Below, piece by piece: positions 8,055 through 14,917 of a stretch of DNA of 15,435 nt; position 1 is the stretch's first letter, and each line of letters begins with the position of its first letter. The translations under genes and the position numbers were made by a program. The notes below the pieces were generated by a model. The model worked only from the letters and a program-made list of their open reading frames with translations. It made no database searches and was not told the DNA's origin. The stretch spans positions 1-15,435 of the forward strand of contig CAJZDJ010000045.1 of assembly GCA_915063485.1 (NCBI GenBank), in the 5' to 3' direction. The stretch is from an uncultured Actinomyces sp. Lineage in GTDB: Bacteria; Actinomycetota; Actinomycetes; Actinomycetales; Actinomycetaceae.

Positions 8055-10179
8055 ATAGTTCTTGAGCACCAGGCCAGTGATCATATTTAACGCCCGGCGG
8101 GGGATCTGGGATACCGTTAGGCTCCCATTCGGGGTCTGCGGGGCTAAGAGTTTTAGCCACTACTGGGCGTTGGCCCAGGTTACATACATCAATGCGCCAT
8201 ACCACGGCAGAGCCGTCAGAGGCGGCAGCTATCTTAGTGAAACCACTCCAGGTGACCACGCCATATAGGCCGCTGCGGTACTGGGAGGTGTTGTAGCCGC
8301 TAAAACGCCGGTTTACATCCTGGTAGTAGTAGTCGATGCCGTGTTTACGCAGCAGCTGACACACCTTGGGGTCAGTGTGGATCTTGCGGAAGTTTTTAAG
8401 CAGGTAGGTGCCGTCCACGTCCTCAGCTTTAGTGCCGGCAAACACCCACACGCTACGCCGACCGGTCATAAAGGGCAGTAAGCCTGCCCCGCTTACCGGG
8501 TCACCAATTACTACCGCCTCACGTGGCAGTACGTCAGGTAGGCGGTGAATCATGGCCAGTTCAGATTCAGAAACCATGAAGTTAGCGTCTGAGGTGTTGG
8601 GGAAAAACACCTGGCGGGTATCGCCCAGCAGCAACGGTGCGCTCAGGCCGGTAGCAGCCAAGAAAACCGCTCCGGCAGCAGCCAGTACTTCACGCCCATG
8701 CAAACTAATGCGTTTAGCTACCTCCAAGAAACCCAAGGTAAGCAGCGGTATTAAAGCAATAGCTGACATGGCTTCAGTACGCAGCGGGTTGTTGTAAAAC
8801 ACCCCGGTCAGCTCAGTTAGCACCGGGATAGGCGCCATGGTGGCAAAAGTTAGCGGCAGGCAGCACAGCCACGCCACCACCAGGGAGCGGTACTTACAGT
8901 AGCGGAAAGCCGTGTAAATTCCCGCCAGCTGCAAGAAAGCCAGCACCCAGTGAATGGGGGTGAGCAGAGTTTGACCTACCGTGCCGTAGGAAAGCAACGG
9001 CAAAGATTGCAGTTTGGCACTTAAATAGTTCCAGTCACGCACCGTGCCCCGGTGGATGTAGTCATACCAAGGGCCGGGCACAAACACTGCCACCGCCACC
9101 GCGATAACCACACCAAAAGCTAGGGCCAACAGGGCCCCACCGCGCAGGTACTTACCGCCGGCCACCATCCGGTAGCCCTCCAAACCGGTACGGGCCCACG
9201 CCAAAATCACCAGCGGCCAACCCAACACCACCAGGGCTGAGGGGTGAGCTACCGCCACCCCATAAACCGCCGGCAGCGGGGTTAGTAGGGCACATACTCC
9301 CAGCACCTTATGGCCACTGCGCCAGCTAAAACCGCAGCGGTGTACGCATTGCAACATAAAAGCGGCCACCGCCGGGCATACCGCCACTGCTAGGCAGTAG
9401 GGCCACATGGCTTTATCAATAGTTAGCAGCCAGGGGAAAGCCGGGATCAGGGCAGTTAGCCCTAAAGAAACATAGGGAGCCAGCGGATGGTCAGTGAACA
9501 GCTCACGGCTCAAATAAACAATCGAAATGCACCACAGCAGGGCCACCAAAGCAATCAGGGCGTTGGTGGTGGCCACATTAGTTTCCCAGGAAGGAGAGGC
9601 CAAAGACACAATTTGGTGCCACACCGTGGGATAGAAACTGTGGGCCTCAGTTAGCCCAAATAGGCGCTGGTTAGCCGAAAACATAGAGGTGTTTTCGGTA
9701 TTAGAAATAGCCCACACCTGGTTGTAGTGGTAAAGCGCATCACCCAGCTGAATCGGCCGGTCACTGGCCCCACCATAGAAGAACGGAAAGGCACTAAGCA
9801 GCCAGGTAACCACTGCCGCCCCAATTAGGGAGGCGTCGGCTCTAAACTGCTCTTTCCAACCGTCTAGCGCGCCGCTTCCGCGAGTAACTGAAGCCGGGTC
9901 AGTGCCAATCCAGCGTCGTAAAGCCCACCGCAAAGACAGCATCAACAACGCACACAAAATGGTGGCGTTAATAACCGGGTTCCAGTCCCAGTGCAAATGC
10001 GCCCGGGCTGCCACCACCCCCAGCACAGAGTAGATCGCAAAAGAGAAAGCCGGCGCCAAAGCCAGACGCCGCAAACTCCCGCGCAAACCAGCTGACACCG
10101 CCAACACCCAGCCCGTCCCAAACAACGCCAATAGCAGGGACGGAAGGGTGGTTAAGGTAGGCAGCCAGTTAGCAATCAA
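8053..10179 (-). CDS. Polytopic membrane protein resembling DUF6541 (708 aa)
   Basis: This is a large integral membrane protein with about a dozen hydrophobic segments spread over residues 10-520, then a soluble C-terminal part of about 190 residues. The first long loop holds LGDALYHYN (145-153) and a FYPTVWHQIV segment (182-191). The acidic and His residues and the position just after a helix recall the first extracytoplasmic loop of GT-C enzymes. The C-terminal part contains VVIGDPVSGAGLLPFMTGR (556-574) and KVCQLLRKHGIDYYY (605-619). This pattern matches my recollection of the actinobacterial DUF6541 family found in glycosyltransferase clusters; no biochemical role is established that I know of. 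The start is TTG at 10179, overlapping the upstream stop as TTGA; the ribosome binding site is weak (GGATG). In this operon it could be a polyprenyl-phosphosugar-dependent transferase, a polymerase or a carrier; these are inferences. Confidence 0.8.
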   Translation of the reverse strand: MIANWLPTLTTLPSLLLALFGTGWVLAVSAGLRGSLRRLALAPAFSFAIYSVLGVVAARAHLHWDWNPVINATILCALLMLSLRWALRRWIGTDPASVTRGSGALDGWKEQFRADASLIGAAVVTWLLSAFPFFYGGASDRPIQLGDALYHYNQVWAISNTENTSMFSANQRLFGLTEAHSFYPTVWHQIVSLASPSWETNVATTNALIALVALLWCISIVYLSRELFTDHPLAPYVSLGLTALIPAFPWLLTIDKAMWPYCLAVAVCPAVAAFMLQCVHRCGFSWRSGHKVLGVCALLTPLPAVYGVAVAHPSALVVLGWPLVILAWARTGLEGYRMVAGGKYLRGGALLALAFGVVIAVAVAVFVPGPWYDYIHRGTVRDWNYLSAKLQSLPLLSYGTVGQTLLTPIHWVLAFLQLAGIYTAFRYCKYRSLVVAWLCCLPLTFATMAPIPVLTELTGVFYNNPLRTEAMSAIALIPLLTLGFLEVAKRISLHGREVLAAAGAVFLAATGLSAPLLLGDTRQVFFPNTSDANFMVSESELAMIHRLPDVLPREAVVIGDPVSGAGLLPFMTGRRSVWVFAGTKAEDVDGTYLLKNFRKIHTDPKVCQLLRKHGIDYYYQDVNRRFSGYNTSQYRSGLYGVVTWSGFTKIAAASDGSAVVWRIDVCNLGQRPVVAKTLSPADPEWEPNGIPDPPPGVKYDHWPGAQEL

Positions 10180-11435
10180 CGGATCACATCCACGATTACT
10201 CGCGCTACTGCATCAGCAGCCGCCCGCTGGGAGCGATTTTCCACCACCCACTTGCGTAGCTGCTGGCGCCACTTAGGGGTGTGAGGGCTTTGGGCACGTT
10301 TGAGTGCGGCCAGCATAGCCTGGGCCACTTCGTCCACACGGTAATCAACCGCCCAACCCAGATCCTGGCTACGCACCTCCTTAACTACCGGGCCTAGGCC
10401 CGCATAAATCACAGGGGTGGCGCAGGCCAAAGCTGAAAGCACCTTAGTGGGGTAAGCAAAGTCGTAGCCTTGGCCGGGCTTAATCGACACCAGCGCCGCC
10501 ACCGCGTCACTTTGCCAAGCCGCAGCCGAGCTGGGATCTTGCGGGGGCAGCACCAAGGCGGCCGGAGTTTGGGTGGAGCAGGCATCGTTTATCTGCTCAG
10601 CCAGCTCAGTTAACACCGGCCAATGCGAACCCTTACCAATAAAAACCAGCTGCGCCTGGGGGACCTGGGCGCGTACCTGTTTAAAAGCCTCTATGAAAAT
10701 ATCTGCACCCTGCCACTCACTGGCCGTGCCAGCATAAATAAAGTAGGGGCCAGTAATGCCATGGGCGGCGCCAATATGGCCAGAAACCGGGGTGAAACGG
10801 TCAGTGTCAATCCCGTTATTAACCACCTCAACACGCCGGGCCCCCAGCTGACGGGCTCGGATAGCGACGCCGTCGTTAACCGCAATCACAGCCTTAGCCC
10901 CCCGCATCGCGAAAGACTCCATCAGCTGCACAGCCTTAGCCACCGCCGGGCTGACCCCGGTAGAAACCGTGGCGTCACTCCACACGTCAGGGGCGTACCA
11001 CACGTAAGGGATACGTCGCAGCGTAGTTACCGCACGCACCACCACGCCGGTAGTAGGCGGGGGTTCTACCAGCAACACCGCCGGCTTTTTAGCCGCCAGT
11101 AAACGGCCAAACAAGGGCAGGTCAAAAGACATATAGGGCACATAGCCGCGCAGGTAGCCGGACTTATCGCGCAGCACTGGCCAGCGGCTAACGCTTACGC
11201 CCTGGGGATCTTCAGGTTTAGGGCCATCAGCTGGGGGCTGGCTGGTAAGTACCCGCACCGGAATGTCTAGCCGCCGCAAAGCCCGCTCTACGCCGTCGAG
11301 CCTGAAAGAAGCCGCAGCCGCCTCCGGCAGATGAATACGGGTGGCCAGGGTTACCCCCTTAGCCTTAGCACGCGCTAACTTGTCGGCAAAAGGCTGGTGC
11401 GCCTGACTTGCCATGCCGGCTTGCTGATCACTCAC
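10176..11435 (-). CDS. GT4-family glycosyltransferase (419 aa)
   Basis: This is a GT-B glycosyltransferase of the WcaI/GT4 kind. The N-terminal domain starts after a roughly 27-residue polar leader and reads GVTLATRIHLPEAAAASFRL (27-46). It contains LVEPPPTTGVV (122-132) and PYVWYAPDVWSDA (143-155), both usual for this subgroup. The interdomain region has VEVVNNGIDTDRF (202-214), a strong GT4 marker. The donor domain has YFIYAGTASEWQGAD (231-245) and YPTKVLSALACATPVIYAG (328-346), where the family's Glu is replaced by Ala. The start is GTG at 11435, overlapping the previous stop in GTGA, with AAGGGGG seven bases upstream; an ATG seven codons further in is possible but has less support. It is the second gene of the leftward operon. 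Sugar specificity is unknown. Confidence 0.88.
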   Translation of the reverse strand: MSDQQAGMASQAHQPFADKLARAKAKGVTLATRIHLPEAAAASFRLDGVERALRRLDIPVRVLTSQPPADGPKPEDPQGVSVSRWPVLRDKSGYLRGYVPYMSFDLPLFGRLLAAKKPAVLLVEPPPTTGVVVRAVTTLRRIPYVWYAPDVWSDATVSTGVSPAVAKAVQLMESFAMRGAKAVIAVNDGVAIRARQLGARRVEVVNNGIDTDRFTPVSGHIGAAHGITGPYFIYAGTASEWQGADIFIEAFKQVRAQVPQAQLVFIGKGSHWPVLTELAEQINDACSTQTPAALVLPPQDPSSAAAWQSDAVAALVSIKPGQGYDFAYPTKVLSALACATPVIYAGLGPVVKEVRSQDLGWAVDYRVDEVAQAMLAALKRAQSPHTPKWRQQLRKWVVENRSQRAAADAVARVIVDVIR

Positions 11436-12532
11436 GCTTTAGCCCCCTTTTGTCCTAGTTCAAAAGCTACCTGCTGGGCGCGCTGAGCCCAGGTGTTGGC
11501 CTTACCTGCAGCCTTAGCCTGCCGGTGTAGCTTGTTTACTTCCTGTGGATTAGCTTGGAGACGGCTCAGTAAAGTAGGCAGCACCCCACCCCCATAAGGA
11601 GCCACCCAGCCGGCCTCATTATCGGCTACCACCTGGGCCGCCAAGGTACCTGCAGAAGCAATCACCGGCTTACCATGACCTAAATACTCAAAAAGTTTAA
11701 CCGGCGCCGCAAACTCACGATACGGGTCAGGCTGCACAAACAGCACGCAAGCATCAGCATTGTCATAAAGCTGCTCAAGCTCAGCCCCACTGCGGTGCAC
11801 CACCTGCACCGAGCTATCCATAAGCGGCTCATACTCACCGCGCATCTGCTCCCACTGCTGCTGGTGAGTGCAAATAGTTAGATTCACGCCGGGCGTAGCC
11901 GCCACCGCTCGCACACATTCATGCAGCTGGTAGTGACCAGAAACCGAACCAATATAAAGCAGGTTCAACTGCCCATTATTAGGGCTGGCACTATCCACCA
12001 ACTCACAGCCTGGCGGCAGGGCCGCCATACGCTGGGGCGGGAAGATAGGCACATGCGCCCCCATAGCCATACTGGGCAGGTAAAGCACATCCACATAGCG
12101 CTTATACCAAGACAGGTCATAGTTGTAGACCGCGCTCATAATGGTAGCCATGGGCTCACCTACGCGCTCGCGGTAGTCACCAAATTTCCAGTAAATGTCG
12201 CGGTAAAACAGCCCCGAGGGGATCTGGTAGCGGCGCGCCAGGGCAAATAGTTCCACATCCAAAACCGGGTGCGGCGGCAGGTGGCGCGGCTCGGTGAGCA
12301 TGGTGGGAATGGTGGCTGACTCAGAGTAAAGAAAATCAATTTTCTGCCCGGCTGCCAGGCGTGCTTTTAGGGCTTTAATAGCCCGACGTCGTCGGCGGCC
12401 ATCACCGGTAACGTCCAGCACCTCATAGCCAAGTGATTTAAACGCGTCATACATGCGCACAGGGCGAATCCCGGAGGCAGAGGTGGCCTGCCGATTTAGA
12501 GCGTAGGGGGCGTGATAAACCATAGTAGGCAT
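11432..12532 (-). CDS. GT4-like glycosyltransferase, first gene of the leftward operon (366 aa)
   Basis: This is a GT-B-like glycosyltransferase. The N-terminal half contains GIRPVRMYDAFKSLGYEV (21-38), a usual acceptor-domain start in which the protein compares itself to 'actor' helices of GT4 enzymes, and LFYRDIYWKFGDY (108-120), rich in aromatic residues. The donor domain begins NLLYIGSVSGHYQLHECV (190-207) and carries APVKLFEYLGHGKPVIASAG (276-295), with Glu282 in the usual sugar-nucleotide position. The last 40 residues are helical and basic. The ATG at 12532 has no convincing ribosome binding site; a second ATG three codons in is no better, so translation may begin on a short or leaderless message. 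The gene lies 100 bases from the divergent epimerase gene and shares its intergenic region. It is translationally coupled to the next gene by a 4-base GTGA overlap. Its substrate is unknown. Confidence 0.82.
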   Translation of the reverse strand: MPTMVYHAPYALNRQATSASGIRPVRMYDAFKSLGYEVLDVTGDGRRRRRAIKALKARLAAGQKIDFLYSESATIPTMLTEPRHLPPHPVLDVELFALARRYQIPSGLFYRDIYWKFGDYRERVGEPMATIMSAVYNYDLSWYKRYVDVLYLPSMAMGAHVPIFPPQRMAALPPGCELVDSASPNNGQLNLLYIGSVSGHYQLHECVRAVAATPGVNLTICTHQQQWEQMRGEYEPLMDSSVQVVHRSGAELEQLYDNADACVLFVQPDPYREFAAPVKLFEYLGHGKPVIASAGTLAAQVVADNEAGWVAPYGGGVLPTLLSRLQANPQEVNKLHRQAKAAGKANTWAQRAQQVAFELGQKGAKA

Positions 12533-12632
12533 AAGGCAATCTTACTGTTTAAGCACCTACACTTATATAGCCAGGTGAATAAACCCCACCGGTATCTCGG
12601 CTCAGGCACATTATCCCCGCTAAACTGGAGTC
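12533..12632. promoter_or_regulatory. Divergent intergenic region, likely holding both operon promoters
   Basis: This 100-base region separates the two divergent operons and is the only place where a shared promoter fits. It is more AT-rich than the genes around it, notably a TATATA core at 12564-12569 that reads the same on both strands. A short inverted repeat, CACCT (12554-12558) and AGGTG (12573-12577), flanks the core. No clear -35 box was found for the leftward operon. The arrangement suggests coordinated control of both directions; this is inference. Confidence 0.55.
12542..12569 (+). promoter_or_regulatory. Candidate sigma-70-type promoter for the wecB operon
   Basis: TTACTG (12542-12547), a 16-base spacer and TATATA (12564-12569) give a weak match to -35 and -10 boxes. 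Transcription would begin near 12576, leaving a leader of about 55 bases before the ATG at 12633. The -35 match is poor, so this is only a candidate. Confidence 0.3.
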
Positions 12633-13709
12633 ATGCGCGTTATTTCCGTAGTCGGGGCCCGCCCCCAGTTCGTCAAGCTCGCCCCGGTCGCCCACGCTTT
12701 CGCTAAGGCTGGAATTGAGCATGTAATTGTCCACACCGGTCAGCACTATGACCCCATGCTTTCTGACGTGTTCTTTAAGGACCTAGGTATTCCTGCCCCG
12801 GATGTGCACCTAGGGGTAGGCTCAGGCTCCCACGGGGTGCAGACCGGCGCCATGCTAGCTGCTATGGATGAGGTATTTGAGCGTTACCAGCCGCACTGGG
12901 TGCTGGTTTACGGCGACACCAACTCCACCCTGGCCGGTGCGCTTAGCGCGGTTAAGCTGCACTTTCCGGTGGCCCACCTAGAGGCTGGGCTGCGTTCTTT
13001 CAACCGCTTGATGCCTGAGGAAATTAACCGCGTGCTCACTGACCACGCCGCTGACCTGCTACTTACCCCCACCCAGGAGGGCGCTAAGCACCTGGCCGAA
13101 GAGGGCCTAGCTGACAAGACCGTGATCGTAGGCGACGTCATGACTGACGTGCTCTACCAGGTGCGTGACCAAGTTGCCGCTCAGCCCAGCCCGGTTATGA
13201 AGGAGCTGAATCTGGCTGAGGGGGCCTACTCGCTGGCTACTATTCACCGTGCGGAAAACACCGACGACGCCGCTCGCCTCACCTCCATTCTTGACTCGCT
13301 GGGGGCTGTGGACCACCCAGTGGTGCTGCTAGCTCACCCGCGCCTGGTAGCTAAGTGCTCCGAGCACGGCATTGACCTGTACGCCAAGCGTGGCAACCTG
13401 CTGGTACACCCCCCGCTGGCCTACCCTGACCTGGTAGCTTCGGCCCTGCACGCACGCGGCGTGGTTACTGACTCCGGTGGCCTACAAAAGGAAGCTTTCC
13501 TGCTGCGCGTACCTTGCACCACTGTGCGTCCCCAAACTGAATGGGTGGAGACCGTGCAGCTAGGCTGGAACATCCTGGTTGAGCCCGGCAGCGCCCTAAC
13601 TGAGGCCGCTAGCCGCCCGCGCCCAGCCGAGCCGGCCCCTGAGGTGGCTCACCCCTATGGCGATGGGCACGCCGCTGAGCGCGTCGCCGAGGTTTTGCTA
13701 GCTAAGTAA
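12633..13709 (+). CDS. wecB: Non-hydrolysing UDP-N-acetylglucosamine 2-epimerase (358 aa)
   Basis: This cytoplasmic enzyme interconverts UDP-GlcNAc and UDP-ManNAc. It starts MRVISVVGARPQFVKLAP, the standard N-terminus of the family. It shows HTGQHYDPMLSDVFF (34-48), GDTNSTLAG (94-102) with Asp95, HLEAGLRSFNRLMPEEINR (115-133) with Glu117 and Glu130, ATIHRAEN (202-209) with His205, and VTDSGGLQKEAF (278-289). These correspond to the Asp, Glu, Glu and His active-site positions known from E. coli WecB, so the enzyme should be active. Its length is normal. The GARPQF form also occurs in relatives such as FnlC, so another 2-acetamido-sugar epimerisation is possible. The start is fixed by homology; the ribosome binding site GGAG lies only two bases before the ATG. 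It is the first gene of the rightward operon, and with the 1-1258 dehydrogenase it would provide UDP-ManNAcA. Confidence 0.93.
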   Translation: MRVISVVGARPQFVKLAPVAHAFAKAGIEHVIVHTGQHYDPMLSDVFFKDLGIPAPDVHLGVGSGSHGVQTGAMLAAMDEVFERYQPHWVLVYGDTNSTLAGALSAVKLHFPVAHLEAGLRSFNRLMPEEINRVLTDHAADLLLTPTQEGAKHLAEEGLADKTVIVGDVMTDVLYQVRDQVAAQPSPVMKELNLAEGAYSLATIHRAENTDDAARLTSILDSLGAVDHPVVLLAHPRLVAKCSEHGIDLYAKRGNLLVHPPLAYPDLVASALHARGVVTDSGGLQKEAFLLRVPCTTVRPQTEWVETVQLGWNILVEPGSALTEAASRPRPAEPAPEVAHPYGDGHAAERVAEVLLAK

Positions 13710-13728
13710 CCCCCGCTAGCCAAGTAAC
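13697..13728 (+). repeat. Imperfect tandem repeat duplicating the end of wecB
   Basis: Two 14-base copies (13697-13710 and 13715-13728) differ at one base and start 18 bases apart. The first encodes the last residues Leu-Ala-Lys and the TAA stop of wecB. Because 18 is a multiple of three, the second repeats Leu-Ala-Lys-stop in the same frame. Confidence 0.8.
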
Positions 13729-13754
13729 TCTACTAGCCGAATAAAAGCCAGATT

Positions 13755-14855
13755 ATGCGTATCGCCATGGTGGCCACCTGGCTACCCACCAAAGTAAATC
13801 CAGGTTCAGGTATTTTCGTGGCCAGAGATGCTGCCGCCCTGGCAGCTTTAGGCCACCAGGTGCAGCTAATCCATTTAGTGTCTCCCGCTTTAGATGATGG
13901 GCGTGAGCGCACCTACACTTTGGGTGTGCCCACGCTGCGGGTGCCCCTGAAGGTTTCTAGCCCGCTTTCACTGGCCCGCGCCCGCGCACGCCTAGAGCAG
14001 CTAACTGCCGGCGCTGATATGGTGCATACGCAGGCTATTTCGGCGCTGTTTCCCTATCTGTTGCGCCGCCCAGCCCAGCCGTGGGTGCATACCGAGCACT
14101 GGTCGGGTGCTACCTCCACTTACACCAATCCGCTTATGCGTCTAGGCGTGCATACGCTACTAAATGCGCAGGCACTACCTGACACGGTAACGGCGGTAAG
14201 TAGCTTTTTGGCTAACCATCTGCGCCCTTACCGCCACGGCAAACCCCTGGTGGTGGTGCCTAACCAGGTAGTGCGCCCGCAAACTTTGACCCCTCCCCCT
14301 CACTCGCTACACCCCGACGCACCACTAAAACTAGTGGGCGTGGGCGGGTTAATTGAGCGTAAAGGCCCACTGCTGGCTTTGCAGATTTTGCATCAGCTTT
14401 CTGGCCTTGGCGTGAAAGCTAAGCTGACCTGGGCTGGTAGTGGCCCACTACTGGAGCAGTGCCGTGAGCAGGCCGCTGCTTTAGGGGTGGATGCCACTTT
14501 CCTAGGCCAGGTGCCTGCCGAGCAGATCCCCCAACTAATTAGTGACAGTGACATATTCTTGGTGCCCACCACTGGCGAAACTTTCTTCCTGGGCGCCGCT
14601 GAAGCCATTGCCGCTGGCCGCCCGGTGGTTACCGGCAGCTATGGGGGGCACACAGATTTCCTTGATCCGGCGGTTTGTGCCCTGGTTAGTGGGCGTGACC
14701 CGCTAGTTTGGGCCCAGGCCCTGGAGCAGTTGGCTCAGCGCACCGCCGCCTGCTGCGCGCAGGAGGTGGCCGCTACCCTGCCTGAGGCTTTCACCGCCCC
14801 CCAGGTGGCTAAGCGTTACGTGCAGGTTTACCAAGACACTATTGCGGCGCGTTAA
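13755..14855 (+). CDS. GT4-family glycosyltransferase (366 aa)
   Basis: This is a retaining GT-B glycosyltransferase of family 4. The acceptor domain begins MRIAMVATWLPTKVNPGSGI and contains MVHTQAISALFPYLL (89-103) and VHTEHWSGA (111-119), the TEH motif shared with the GT4 at 1302-2474. The donor domain starts LKLVGVGGLIERKGPLLAL (191-209), followed by LTWAGSGPLLEQC (224-236) and a complete EX7E motif ETFFLGAAE with Glu275 and Glu283. AGRPVVTGSYGGHTDFL (287-303) closes the site. The length is standard. The gene begins 45 bases after the epimerase stop, with no clear ribosome binding site, so it may depend on translation from upstream or on weak initiation. The frame stays open for 21 codons after its TAA stop, up to a TGA overlapping the next start. 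The sugar it transfers is unknown. Confidence 0.9.
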   Translation: MRIAMVATWLPTKVNPGSGIFVARDAAALAALGHQVQLIHLVSPALDDGRERTYTLGVPTLRVPLKVSSPLSLARARARLEQLTAGADMVHTQAISALFPYLLRRPAQPWVHTEHWSGATSTYTNPLMRLGVHTLLNAQALPDTVTAVSSFLANHLRPYRHGKPLVVVPNQVVRPQTLTPPPHSLHPDAPLKLVGVGGLIERKGPLLALQILHQLSGLGVKAKLTWAGSGPLLEQCREQAAALGVDATFLGQVPAEQIPQLISDSDIFLVPTTGETFFLGAAEAIAAGRPVVTGSYGGHTDFLDPAVCALVSGRDPLVWAQALEQLAQRTAACCAQEVAATLPEAFTAPQVAKRYVQVYQDTIAAR

Positions 14856-14917
14856 TCCCTTAAATCAGAGGAAATATCGCATTTGGACACTGTCTACCAG
14901 GCTATTTTGGAGAGTAA
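14856..14917 (+). other. Intercistronic gap with in-frame open extension and RBS of the next gene
   Basis: These 62 bases hold no terminator-like hairpin. GGAGAG (14909-14914) lies just before the ATG at 14918 and is a good ribosome binding site. Read in the frame of the preceding glycosyltransferase, the sequence is open from the TAA at 14853-14855 to a TGA at 14919-14921, which overlaps that ATG as ATGA. A minimal ORF starting at TTG 14883 would give only 12 residues, so I do not call it a gene. Confidence 0.45.

Noticed and set aside
8046..8084. Longer start for the 6504-8045 gene at ATG 8084
   Set aside because: No ribosome binding site precedes it and it would overlap the upstream gene by 32 bases; the ATG at 8045 has AGGA at proper spacing.
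10623..11102. 159-codon open frame on the plus strand
   Set aside because: It lies fully antisense to the well-supported GT4 gene at 10176-11435, has no recognisable motif or ribosome binding site, and its His/Arg/Asn-rich composition is typical of a shadow frame.
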